NCBI GenBank assembly: GCA_023213315.1
Contig: JAKCPI010028249.1
Location: 1-64,000 of the forward strand
Source of the DNA: Euborellia annulipes
Lineage: Eukaryota; Arthropoda; Insecta; Dermaptera; Anisolabididae
DNA length: 64,000 nucleotides
Direction: 5' to 3'
The position numbers were made by a program, and so were the translations under genes. Shown piece by piece: positions 47,297-57,515 of this stretch (positions within the stretch are counted from its first letter, which is position 1; each line of letters begins with the position of its first letter). The notes under the pieces were generated by a model that saw only the letters and a list, made by a program, of their open reading frames with translations, searched no databases and was not told the DNA's origin.

Positions 47297-47492
47297 CAAA
47301 TTGTATGTTATTCTATTCTATAAAAAACATCTACACTCACGTTGTTTTTGAATTAGTATTTATTAAATTGAAAAATTTTTCCCTTTTTTTTTGACGTTAA
47401 TTAAATTTAGCTATGGCATTAGGATGCGTGTGTGTATATGAATATAATAAAATAATTAAAATTAATTTATTTGCAAGTGAGATATTGTAGAA
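47297..47492 (-). repeat. Right arm of a 3.4-kb inverted pair
   Basis: It is the inverted partner of 44049-44239. Similarity is very high over about 190 bases and ends sharply on both sides. Confidence 0.85.
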
Positions 47493-47499
47493 CAACATC

Positions 47500-49300
47500 T
47501 GAATCTATTTAGAACGCAGCAATATTTTTGGAAGTTAAATAAATTGGTATACAACATAATTTAGAAATAAATACATGAAGCAAAATTCCTATCTCAAGTA
47601 AACAAAAAAATGTAAATCAAGGAATACAAAAAATCCAAAAAATACATAAATATTTCTCTATACATTTCCTATGGGAATTAATAACTCAAAAAATTGTAGG
47701 AATTTCGAGACTCGAATGTTCCAAAGGTTATTTTAAAGCGCATTAATGCATATTTTAAGGTTTGATTGTTCATGAACATCTGGGCACGAATAATTACAGA
47801 TTTATGCTGAGGAATTTTGACAGATGAAACAAATTAATCTATCTTTATTTAGAATTAGAATTCAAGGCGCATGTTTTGTTCTATTCTAATTAGTTTCCGG
47901 GATGTTATATTATTTAAGGTTCTCCATAACGTCCTCTATAAGACTGCAAAATTTCGTCGTCCAAACTCTAAAAAATAAACAAAATATTCACTGGGATTAT
48001 AGATATATGTATATTCAAACACAAAAAATCTTTTGAGTTTCTCATTAGCTATCACGCACTTTTTTTGTTTTTGAATATCTCTTTTCACTTTCATGAATTT
48101 CTTTATTCTGCTTCCCCATTCTACTAGAAGAGTTTAGTTACACTTCGGCTGTCTTTCTCTTTCTCTCTTCTCTTTTTTTAAAGGATAAAAATTGAATGGA
48201 AAATTTTCTGATAACAACTTATTCAACTTTTATATACGCATCATAGAAAATTGGCTCTATTTATTTTAAATTAAATAGAGCTTCCCCTTAATTGATTATA
48301 GGTTTTTTTGACACATTCAAATAAATTGACTTGTATGTTTTAAATGTAAATTGTTATTTAATTTTCACTGTTGTTAATTCGTTAATTCATTTAAGATTTG
48401 AAATTTTAATAAACTATCTATGGGAATATGTTAAAGGGAATTAAAAAAATATAAATAAAATTTTGTTTTTAGAATGAAGAAGAGATCGATAGACCAAAGA
48501 TTTCTCCGAAATTAAAGAGTTCAACTCCACTGATAATGACCATGAAGTCGATAGCGCTCTAAAAATGCGACAATTCCGGATCTATTTACACCTGATATTC
48601 GTATTTGTTAAATAACAGAAAATTTAACAATATTCCAATTATAAAGACCGAGTTTTTAATTACAAAAAGTGAACTATTATTAGGTCGCATTGAAGAAGTT
48701 TTAAATCGCAGGTCCCCCACTCTTTCCCTATACAAAGGTCTAAATTAGATCATTTCTCTAAAATTATAATTTTCCCTCTTCCTTTAATCAACTGTCAAAC
48801 ACCTACTCTTTATCTCGTCAAACTTTTATCTTACTTTTATCTTTTCTAAGAATGAATTCATCAAGGAAATATCACACAATTAATTACTCGATATATCTGA
48901 TTTGAAAAGAGTTTTTCACCCTATCTCATTTTAGAATAAGGCGTAAAGTTTCTTTATTATGCTCTATCTTAATATAAATACTATAATTTGTTTAACTTAG
49001 CCGCAAGTACAATTTATTTGTTAACAAAACTTTGAACTTAATCAATAAAACTCTTAAGTAAAAACACCAAAAGTACTCATTATACAAATCTCAAAACAAA
49101 TTATAATAGTCACGAAAAGGCTAATTCAATAAATGTTTAGTCTTTAGAATTTTTTTTTATACCTATGTAGATAATCAAAATCATATTTGTATTTTTTAAA
49201 TGAGATTAGAATCTAACAATTTCGATGATTTATTTTTTATAATAAAACTTCTTTTATTTTGCAGGTCAATGAATATCTTAATTAATCAGAATCCTTGAAT
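47500..49300. other. AT-rich noncoding stretch
   Basis: Nothing was recognised. Confidence 0.35.
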
Positions 49301-49304
49301 TATT

Positions 49305-49480
49305 TAATTAAAACCGAAACGGTCAGCCAGGAAATTAGCCTCTACAAAATGAAACTTCCAATTTTGGATAACGTTTCGACTTTAATTAAATAATGCCATC
49401 TTCAGTTCATTTTTCCAGAGTTTGAATTAATGTCGAAATTGTCTCTAATACTGGGAGTTTTATTTCATAGAAGCTAAATT
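49305..49480. repeat. Foldback-type unit with hammerhead-like motif
   Basis: On the minus strand are CTGAAGA (TCTTCAG at 49399-49405) and GAAAC (GTTTC at 49373-49377), 21 bases apart. TTAATTAAAACCGAAACGG nearby belongs to the inverted partner. Confidence 0.5.
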
Positions 49481-49847
49481 ATTGCCTACCGAAAAATACA
49501 ACAGACATAGATAGGCCTACTCTTGAAACCAACTCGAAATTATTGATCTCTACATTTTTGTCCCAAATGTTTTAATAATATTTTATTTTTGAAATAGATG
49601 AGGTAAACGACAGAGTTTAAGCTGGGAAGTAAATAAAAATTCCACAGAACCCTAAAAGAGTAATTAATAAATTTACACTAAAAGGGCTCTTGTCCAACTT
49701 GTCCAAGGCAAAATCTCGAATTCGAATCTCGTTGTGAGCAATTAACATGTTATTTATTTATTTTTTTTGAGTAATTTATTTTTTGCTTGTTTGGGAGGGG
49801 GGGGGGGGTTTTTGTATTATTGTTGTGATTTATTTTCTCTCATTATA

Positions 49848-50177
49848 CAGAGTGTCCCAAAAAATAATGACAAGCCGAAGTCCAGAGATAGAGCACCCCT
49901 TGGGGTACCCGAATCACCCCCCATGTATGTTATGCGATTTTTTATAGTTTTTGAGTTATGAATTTTTTTTAGGAATTTTTGAGAATTTTCGACCTGAACA
50001 ACTATTTTTTTTTTAAACATTTGCTGTTTTTTTTTTCATTAACTTTGAATTTCGAAAAAAAAATTCATAACTCTAAAATTATAAAAAATTGCATAAAATA
50101 CATGGGGGTGATTCGGGTACCCCAAGGGGTGCTCTATCTCTGGACTTCCGCTTGAAACTATTTTTTGGGACACCCTG
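49848..50177. mobile_element. Mariner-like palindromic MITE
   Basis: CAGAGTGTCCCAAAAAATA and TATTTTTTGGGACACCCTG form the ends, flanked by TA on both sides (49846-49847 and 50178-50179). The arms of about 130 bases match closely throughout (GATAGAGCACCCCTTGGGGT is present in both arms). The whole 330-bp unit is a near-palindrome. Confidence 0.85.
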
Positions 50178-50279
50178 TATCTTTATGTAATTATTATTTA
50201 CAATTAATGCTTGACGGGGAGGCCATTCATTCCCCTTGTAAATAAAATATTTAAAAGTATATTTTTTTACTAGCAGATC

Positions 50280-50405
50280 ACGGACCATCTAGCCCTCGGG
50301 AGTCAACCTGGGATCTCCAAACAATCTCGGTCATCGGTTGCTTCCTTTACACCTGACCGAGAGAAAGATAAGCTCGAAACCCCGGGTTCAATAACTCCAG
50401 CAAAA
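50280..50405. repeat. tRNA-like fragment
   Basis: CCCCGGGTTCAATAACTCC resembles a T-arm, and TCGGGAGTCAACCTGGGATC a second one inverted. No full fold was recognised. Confidence 0.25.
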
Positions 50406-50944
50406 AAATAGACTAGGAAAAAATAACTATTAAATACTATAATTAATTCATTCCGAGTCTATTGAATATTAATATCAGATTCAAATATATATGTCACGAA
50501 TACTATTTAATTATTAAACTAGATAAAATATTGATTTTATAAATACAAACTATAATATAGAGTTTCAAAATATCCTGCTTAAATAAATCACTTTTAGTAA
50601 AAACCGCACATCGTTCGTTGAAAGACAGCTGCTGCTTCTCCTATTGCCTTTATGAGAATGAAACGATGGAAATCGATCTGCATTTAACGAACAGCATCTC
50701 GTTGGATAGGAATAAAAAAAAGGTGTTCTTCAGAGAAATTGGGAAATATATCAAAGGATCTCTACAGCCAAGCTGTTAGCTTTGTTAAATTTTGTCTTCA
50801 ACGTCAAACTGACCACTTGAGGCTTTAATGAATGTACACGTGCACACAACAACACTCAAAAACACACACAGATAAGAATCTCTGCAATGATAATAAAACA
50901 AATTTGAAGCGTCTTTTAAAAATTTAAAAATATTTAAAAATACT

Positions 50945-51108
50945 GTAGGTACCTATCTTAAATAGAAATGCCTGGATCCCTAATAGATATTTTCATAAAA
51001 TAACGGTTATCGACAGAGTCTTATATGGCTTAAGCTGCCGAAAAGACTCTGTGAATGTGTGTGTGAGTGTGAGTGTGAATGAGAAAAAGTGTGAGTGTTA
51101 AAAAAAAC
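50945..51108 (+). mobile_element. SINE-A 3' fragment
   Basis: TTAAATAGAAATGCCTGGAT, GCTGCCGAAAAGACTC, the TG stretch and an A-rich tail. Confidence 0.75.
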
Positions 51109-51135
51109 ACTATTGTTATTTAAACAATAAATGAT

Positions 51136-51308
51136 TTTTTTTTTTAAATTTAAGGTCTGTTTTGGCATCCAAAGCCATTTAGACCCCGTCGCTATTTATT
51201 TAAATTGCTTGGTAGGCAATACAATTTAAATAATTTTATCGCCTAGGACGGGATGCGAACCCGCGACCCTAGGTATGCTAACCAATACACTAAGGCCCGA
51301 AGGCCAAT
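51136..51308 (-). mobile_element. SINE-B, full length
   Basis: The minus strand has an A-box-like TAGTGTATTGGTTAGC, a B box (CGCGGGTTCGCATCCCG), the GCCTACCAAGCAATTTAAAT body and the TTTGGATGCCAAAACAGAC motif. Confidence 0.75.
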
Positions 51309-51418
51309 AAATGATTTAAAAATAAAAATATTATGATAAAAATAAACATACAAAGTCGTGCTGGTCATTTGTACCAAGGGTTGCGGGTTCGCATCCCATC
51401 TCATGCGACAATTTATTT

Positions 51419-51742
51419 AGCGTATAAAGAAAAGAATAGCAGCTATGAATATTTCGTTTATTAAGGCCTATATGCTGACGTTTCGGTTTTGGTCAAAACC
51501 ATCTTCAGAACATGCTGACTGTCAATATAGGCATGCAATCAAATATTCAATCATATATGTAGTGAACATAAAGATTTATTAAAAGTTATATATTATTATT
51601 AATTATATATAACTTAAAAAAAAGATGGTCTTGACCAAGACCGAAACGTTAGCATAGAGGCCTTATTTAAGGAAATATTCATAGCTGCTATTCTTTTCTT
51701 TATACGCTAACGACTATCCAGCTATAAAATCCACATCTTGTA
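51419..51742. mobile_element. Foldback element with 11-bp TSD
   Basis: AGCGTATAAAGAAAAGAATA mirrors TATTCTTTTCTTTATACGCT. Both arms carry CTGAAGA/GATGGTC ... GACCGAAACG units, in opposite orientation. Flanking ACAATTTATTT is duplicated at 51408-51418 and 51743-51753. An end piece ACTATCCAGCTATAAAATCC lies outside the right arm. Confidence 0.8.
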
Positions 51743-51773
51743 ACAATTTATTTCAAATGGATTCACTACGAAT

Positions 51774-52206
51774 CAGTGGCGGAGGGGGCGGTCCGCCCCA
51801 GGTCCCGAGTTGGCATAGGCCCCCAAATATTTATAAAACAAAATTTAATTAAAATTTCTCTTTGAGAGGCACCGGGGCCCCTGGGCTCAAGTAAAAACGA
51901 AAAAATGTAGTTAAAAAACAAAACAAAATATAATTAAAAATTCTCTTTGAGAGGCCCCGGGGCCCCCAGGGCTCAAGTAAAAACGGAAAAATTTAGTTAA
52001 AAAAAAAAAACAAAATTTAATTAAAATTTCTCTTTGAGAGGCTCTGACCCCTTGGGGTTCAGGTATATACGGTATTTTAGAAATATTTTTGTGTATGGAG
52101 GAGAGGGATATTTAAAGATGAGAACCCCCCCCCTAAAAAAAAATTCAATATAAGGCCCCCTCTTCTAGTGCCGCCCCAGGCCCCCATCAGCCTCGGTACG
52201 CCTCTG
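51774..52206. mobile_element. hAT-type element with internal triplication
   Basis: The ends are CAGTGGCGGAGGGGG and CCTCGGTACGCCTCTG. TSDs are CTACGAAT and CTACCAAT (one mismatch). The interior has three copies of a unit of about 90 bases containing AATTTCTCTTTGAGAGGC. Confidence 0.8.
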
Positions 52207-52330
52207 CTACCAATTCAATTGAAATCAATAGAGACGGGGTCTAAATGACCTTCGATGGCGAAACAGACCTTAATAAAAAAAAAAGTTTTGGATTTAATTC
52301 AATTTTGTTTTTTTAATTTGAAAATTGTAA

Positions 52331-52532
52331 GTGCTTTGTTGTGATGAAATGAGGTGTTGATAGTTGGAGAATAAAAAACAGTAGTTTTTTTAATGGGTTT
52401 TTTTTTGGCTTGGCGACTGCTGATGCAGTTTCGATAGATTAAATGTGCTGTCGCCAAGCCAAAAATAAACCAATTATAAAAAACTACTGTTTATTCTCCA
52501 ACTATCACCACCTCAGTTCATCAAAACAAAGC
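52331..52532. repeat. Foldback
   Basis: GTTGGAGAATAAAAAACAGT mirrors ACTGTTTATTCTCCAAC; GGCTTGGCGAC mirrors GTCGCCAAGCC. The loop contains CTGATGCAGTTTCGATAG. A SINE-A inserted at its right edge. Confidence 0.8.
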
Positions 52533-52787
52533 ACTGGCCCTCGGGGCTTGGTGTAGAGGTTAGCGTGCTAACCTCGTATACCAAACGTCGCGGGTTCGGA
52601 CCCCAGGCAGTCCGATGATATTATTTAAGCCAATTGGATACCAAATGGCTTAAATAAGAATGCCTGGACCACATATATGTATATTCAATCAATAACGGTT
52701 ATGGTAAATGTCTTATATGGCCTGAGTTGCCGAAAAGACAGTGTGAATGTGTGTGTGAGTGTGAGTGTGAATGAGAAAAAAAACAAA
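52533..52787 (+). mobile_element. SINE-A, full length
   Basis: The A box is TGGTGTAGAGGTTAGCG and the B box GGGTTCGGACCCC; the body, GAGTTGCCGAAAAGACAG, a TG-rich stretch and an A-rich tail follow. TSD AACAAAGCACT lies at both sides. Confidence 0.9.
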
Positions 52788-52979
52788 AAAACAAAGCACT
52801 TCCACTTTTCAAATTAAATCATAATTGTTTGTGCAATTCCAATTATAATATTTTTTTTTTGTTTCTCTGTTGATAGGCTTTATAGCCTATATGTATATTG
52901 CCCACCCCCCCCCCGTCCCTATTAATAAGTTTGTCCCATTCCTGCCCCCTCCCGCCCCTCTGAGAAAAAAAAAACCTCG

Positions 52980-53215
52980 TCACCGTATATGTGTGTGTGT
53001 GAGAGCCTGTGTGTGTGAACGCGACGCGCGAAAGCCCATGTCTGTGTGTGTGTTTATCTGTGTGAGAGAGACGCGCGAAAGCGCGCGCGTATTAGTGTGT
53101 GTGTGTATGTGTGTGATCATAGCGCCAAATAGCTTACGTTTGTGTGTGTGTTGGGGGGGTGTGTGTATGTGAGAGCGGGCGCGCGAGAGCCACGGTTGTG
53201 TGGGTGTGTCTTGTA
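52980..53215. repeat. GT/GA- and CpG-rich simple repeat block
   Basis: It is a patchwork of (GT)n, GAGAGA and GCGCGC tracts, including GACGCGCGAAAGCGCGCGCG. ORFs through it are low-complexity artefacts. Confidence 0.85.
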
Positions 53216-53465
53216 TTTTTATTATATTCTTTGCCCAAATTGATGGGATTGAATTAAGTATATGGATGTGAGAGAGAATGATTGTAAATAAATATAAATG
53301 GCTTATCAAAACAAAGCAAACATATTAAAAAATAAAAAAAATGTAGTCAAATGTCACTAAATAACTGTAGATATTACTAAAAATGAAATTAAATCGAATA
53401 TCAATCAAACAGACTTCGCCATCTTTTTGACCATTTGCTTATTCAATAAAAGGATCTCAACTCAC

Positions 53466-53760
53466 CGTTGTGATTGCACTCGATTCGCAACTCCATTTGA
53501 TATTTATCCAAAACGCATCTCCATTTGGTATTTTCAAACACTTATTAAACACATAACACATCCCGGGGATATTAATCAATCACTAACTTAAACACAAATT
53601 AAGCACTTTATAAATAAAAACTCGCACTCGCGAAACGCGTGGTTCAAAACTCGACGGCCTTCTTTAGACTGAATGGCCAACTTGCCGGGAGGAATGACGT
53701 CATTGGCGCTGCGAGCGCCCAACAACAATCAAAGCATTTATAGTGACTAATTTCATTCAT
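53466..53760 (-). promoter_or_regulatory. Candidate promoter and noncoding first exon
   Basis: On the minus strand there is a CpG-containing, non-repetitive stretch. It carries a perfect CRE (TGACGTCA, 53695-53702), then an Inr-like TCAGTC (53667-53672), then about 200 bases without a long ORF, ending at AACG followed by GTGAGT (donor at 53460-53465). This order is what an arthropod promoter plus noncoding first exon would look like. It lies 12.8 kb upstream of the receptor exon on the same strand, so it could be its distal first exon. That link is an inference. Confidence 0.35.
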
Positions 53761-53947
53761 ATATTATTTTTACTAGATTTAATAAAAATTAATGCTAATA
53801 TTATTATTATTTATAATTATATCATTTTATTTTGCAACTTGGCCACTTGCATTTCATAAGTAAAAAATAAATAAAATGTTTTGGATGAATGCATTGAGAT
53901 TTATTCACCCAAATGGAAAGAGAGCGAAGATCATGAATGCAAGTGAT

Positions 53948-54290
53948 CAGGGGCGTATATAGAAATTTTTTTGGGGGGTCCAAACTCAAAAATTTTTTTG
54001 AGGAAAATTTTTTTTAAAAAAAATTTTTTTTTTTTCACACTTTTTTTTTTGGATCATTTTTTTTTTTGAAGAAAAAAATTTTCCTCTCTTGGGAGAAAAG
54101 TTGTGTGTTGTTTTTTTTTTTTTATTTTTCCCAAAAAACACACCTCTTTCTTTTTATTAAACAAAAAACCAAAAATTTTTTTTTTTTATTTAATAAGAAC
54201 TTATTTGGTTTTTGGGTATGTTTTTTGGTTGTGGGGATGTGGGGGGGGGGGGGCCCCGCGCCCCCCCCCCCCCCCCCCCGTGAGAAAGAG
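53948..54290. repeat. Homopolymer-dominated block with a hAT-like left end
   Basis: CAGGGGCGTATATAGAAATT opens like a hAT end. It is followed by long runs of T, A, G and C. No right TIR was seen. It resembles the composition of 45441-45904. Confidence 0.45.
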
Positions 54291-54469
54291 ATAGTCACTT
54301 AGAGAACCTGACTGCCCATCCATCGTCTAAATATAAAGCATGATTCTCAGAAACAATTAAATCGAGCAAAAAATAATAATAAAAAAAAACAATAAAATTA
54401 TTTTCTATTTTTTTTTTAATTATATTCATCAAATTAATAAAAATAAAAAAAACTGAATTACATCAGCAA

Positions 54470-55050
54470 AGTGTACTTCAAACAATTTTCACAAAATATT
54501 ACTGGCATACTTTTTAAAAGGGCGTCTAAATAATAATTGATTTATACATGGGCGTAGCCAGACATCTTGTTAGGGGGGGCAACCCCTCGTTAGGGCAAGA
54601 GGGGGGTTGCGATTATTATATACATAGATTATTAATTATTTATTTAAATAAAAAAAAAAATTAAATTAATGTAGTGAATTGGGGCGTTAAAAAAATAATT
54701 CCCAATGGGAAAAATATATATTTGTTTGTTTGTTTTTTTCAATTTTTAGGGCAAGCCAGGGGAGGGCAACGGCCAATTGCCTCTCCCTGACTACGTCCAT
54801 GGATTTATATGAATTTTAATTTAATTTTTTGATGCTCTTTAAAACGTATATTCTCATTTTGTTCTCAAAATTGCTTGATGCACACTTCACTCTTATACCT
54901 CATAGGAAAGATAGAAGAAATGGTTGCCATGGTAACAAAATATAAATATTCTCCATGTTTTACATCTTGCATTCTAATATATCGGCGGAAACTAAATATA
55001 TGTCGACACGAAAAATCTGGTGGGGCAAGCACAGAAGACAACTTGTTGGT
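54470..55050 (+). repeat. F1 copies, head-to-head, with hAT insert
   Basis: ACATCAGCAAAGTGTACTTC begins one orientation. After the hAT at 54547-54801 the sequence reads GATGCTCTTTAAAACGTATA, GGTTGCCATGGTAAC and TATGTCGACACGAAAAATCT in the other orientation. Confidence 0.65.
54547..54801. mobile_element. hAT-type MITE
   Basis: The ends are CATGGGCGTAGCCAGA and CCTGACTACGTCCATG. Exact 8-bp TSDs GATTTATA occupy 54539-54546 and 54802-54809. It is noncoding. Confidence 0.88.
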
Positions 55051-55080
55051 ATATAAAAAGGCACGTAACGGACCTGACAG

Positions 55081-55154
55081 TTGGTTCACTTGAGTCGGAG
55101 CAAGTGCACAGTACTTGATAACGGCTGCAGAATAAAGAGTCGAAACGTTGTTCA
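55081..55154 (+). repeat. Foldback-family end piece
   Basis: GATAACGGCTGCAGAATAAA followed by GAGTCGAAACGTTG resembles the GAAACG half of the foldback units. It is interrupted by the composite hAT block. Confidence 0.35.
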
Positions 55155-55314
55155 CATGGGCGTAACTAGGGGGTGCCGGGGGGCCTGCCCCCCCCCCAGA
55201 GAGCTCCTTGCCCCAAGAAAAATTGAGAAAATATGGGGCTTTCCAGGACTACCGGAGGATAGCTGGGGCCCATGCCCCCCCCCCCCCCAGCCAAATTCTC
55301 TAGTAACGCCCATG
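55155..55314 (+). mobile_element. hAT-type MITE, composite left copy
   Basis: The ends are CATGGGCGTAACTAG and CTAGTAACGCCCATG. The interior has AAAATTGAGAAAATATGGGG and poly-G/poly-C runs. Confidence 0.85.
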
Positions 55315-56078
55315 CTGGTCTTCAAACAATTTTGAAAGCAAAATGAGAACAGCATCAAAAAAATAATTGATTTTTGAATTTTAAGAGAAAGTAAAAATTA
55401 ATATGTAAAAATAAATTTGGAAAATCGATTTTTAATCATTTTCAGAACGTTTTGAGACTAAAATTTCATTGTTTTCGCTTGAATATTTTATATACTAAGT
55501 TATTCAATCAATATAAAGGCCTAAATGTGTTTATTTAATTAAAAAACAATAAATTAGGATAATTAGAAAATGAAGGAGGCAGTTAAAATTTGAAGATGTA
55601 AAAGGCAATTAATAAACCCCCATTTTATGTGGTCGTAGTTAAATAAAAAAATGTCTATAGCTTTATAATTGATTGAAAAGACCAGTTTTGCATTTTTCCA
55701 CAAATCCAACGAAAAATAAGAGAGATATAGAAACTTTTTGAAAAGCGAATGTGCGCGTGAAGAAAAGCCTAGACGAGAGTGAAGCGAGGCTCCTTGGCTG
55801 CACTCTGGGCGCCGATCGAATTAGAAAAAAAAAAATTGATGCTCTCCCATCATTTGAAATAATTGACAAATTGGTTGATTTCATCTTTTTATGCTTTTAT
55901 AAAATTTTATTCGAAACTTTTTTTTAACTATAAGAATAAAAGACTGAAAATATTTATCTATAAAAAATTCAATCCTTTGAGAAAAAAAAATTTCAAAATA
56001 ATTTGTTTTCAATCAAAGAAATGCTTATTTCTGATAAATATATTAAATAATAAAATCCATCCCTTTAGACCTTTAGTT

Positions 56079-56145
56079 CAGTGCTTGTTAAACTTTTTGA
56101 GTCGCGGCCCCGTTGGGAAACAAATAAATATATCACCCCCCCCCC
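56079..56145. mobile_element. hAT (Charlie-like) end fragment
   Basis: CAGTGCTTGTTAAACTTTTT followed by GAGTCGCGGCCCC is the classic terminus of a widespread hAT group. The rest was not found. Confidence 0.5.
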
Positions 56146-56149
56146 TATT

Positions 56150-56510
56150 TTTTTTTTTTTACATTCTCTTGCCTATGTGTGTTCAATTTTAAGCATGAAG
56201 GAATTGAGCTAGGAGGGTGAAATTTTATATTTAAGTTAGACACCCCCCTGAGGCGTGGAAATAAGCTTTTAATCAAAATCAGCCAAAAAGTACTAGTACT
56301 TTACTGATGTAGTTTTTCAGTTTTTTTCGATTTTCTCAAAATTCGCTCTAACGATTTTTTTTTAAATTAATAAAACAATTATTTTTTAGATGGTCTTTAA
56401 AATGTATATTCTCATTTTGCAGTTGAAATCTTCCAAAGACTACTTTACTCTTGTTCTTCTTAGGAAAGATAGGTGAAATGGTTGCCATGGTAACAGAAAA
56501 TAAATCTTTT
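56150..56510 (+). repeat. F1 internal fragment
   Basis: ATGAAGGAATTGAGCTAGG through AGTACTAGTACTTTACTGAT to GGTTGCCATGGTAACAGAAA. Both hairpin ends are absent. It lies inside the composite block. Confidence 0.75.
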
Positions 56511-56519
56511 AACTAGTGA

Positions 56520-56655
56520 TAAGAAGTGGATGTAGACTTTGAATTGGTTATAGGAGACTTTGCAGCCAAGGAAATTAAATAAAAAACTTTTATTTAATTA
56601 TTAATCGTCGACGTTTCGGTCGCAAGTCACGACCTTCCTCAGGACGATTAATTGC
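56520..56655 (-). repeat. CTGANGA/GAAAC motif unit
   Basis: The minus strand has CTGAGGA (TCCTCAG at 56636-56642), GGTCG ... CGACC and GAAACGTCGACG. TTTGCAGCCAAGGAAAT is the family's end sequence. Confidence 0.55.
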
Positions 56656-57515
56656 TAGAATACAAGGTTGACAGTATTATATTTGATACTGAAATCATTT
56701 AATCTAAATTAAATTTTACACTTTGATATTTAATTACTCTACAGTAATACAAGATCGAAATATCGCTTGTGTTCAAATAAATATAACAACCATGTGATGA
56801 TGAAGAATTGAAAGATTTTACATCTAACTAAATATATAACTATCATTTTTTGGCAATATTCTCCGACTGCTTAATTAATTTTTTTTTTCTCGTTCAATTT
56901 TTATAATTCTTCCAAATGTCCAAAAAAAAAAAAAAAATTTGACTTAAAAGCTGTTAAATTATTATTTTTAAAAAGAGAAAGAATTTTTCTTAGAAAAAAG
57001 GGGAAGGGGAGAGACGCTTGGCGGCTTTTCACCTTAGCAATAATCAGAGCGGGGGGAGGTGGCTGCTGTCACCCGCGACCCTCCCCTCCTTTGGCCAAAT
57101 CAAGAGCCCCGAATAATAAAGATTGGAAATGAATAAAAACTTTGAAAATCAAATGTCTATAACTCGGAAACCGCGCATCCAATTCGCATCGGATTTTTTG
57201 TAATGAGTTTAGAATTTCCTAGAGAATATTCACATGGAACTAAAATTGAATAATTAAGAATATATTTTTTCTTTAATCTAACAATCCGTTCAACCAATCA
57301 CATGATAGTAAAAAGGATCATCGTTCTATATTCTCTGAAATTTTCCCTTTTATCTGTATATAAAATTTTCACAGTTTTTTTTTTTTTTTTAATTTCTCTT
57401 TATTTGCAATCTCCGCACTCCCTATTTTTATTAAATAAACGAATATTATATAAATTTTAAATAAATACCTTAGGGGTTGTCCACATATTACGTAACGCGT
57501 TAGGGGAGGGAGAGG
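56656..57515. other. AT-rich passenger sequence of the composite block
   Basis: No gene was recognised. A slightly GC-richer patch lies at 57000-57110. Confidence 0.35.

Larger units (their letters stand above)
51350..52285 (+). mobile_element. SINE-B split by two later insertions
   Basis: The head CGTGCTGGTCATTTGTACCA and B box GCGGGTTCGCATCCC run to 51418. The sequence resumes at 51743-51773 and again at 52207, finishing with CTTCGATGGCGAAACAGACC and an A tail. The first break is a foldback, the second a hAT element. Confidence 0.8.

Noticed and set aside
44049..47492. Complete DNA transposon with 190-bp TIRs
   Set aside because: No TSD could be seen at the outer edges and no transposase inside, so only the inverted arms are annotated.
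52870..53309. Cysteine/valine-rich and histidine/threonine-rich ORFs
   Set aside because: Direct translations of GT/CA simple repeats.
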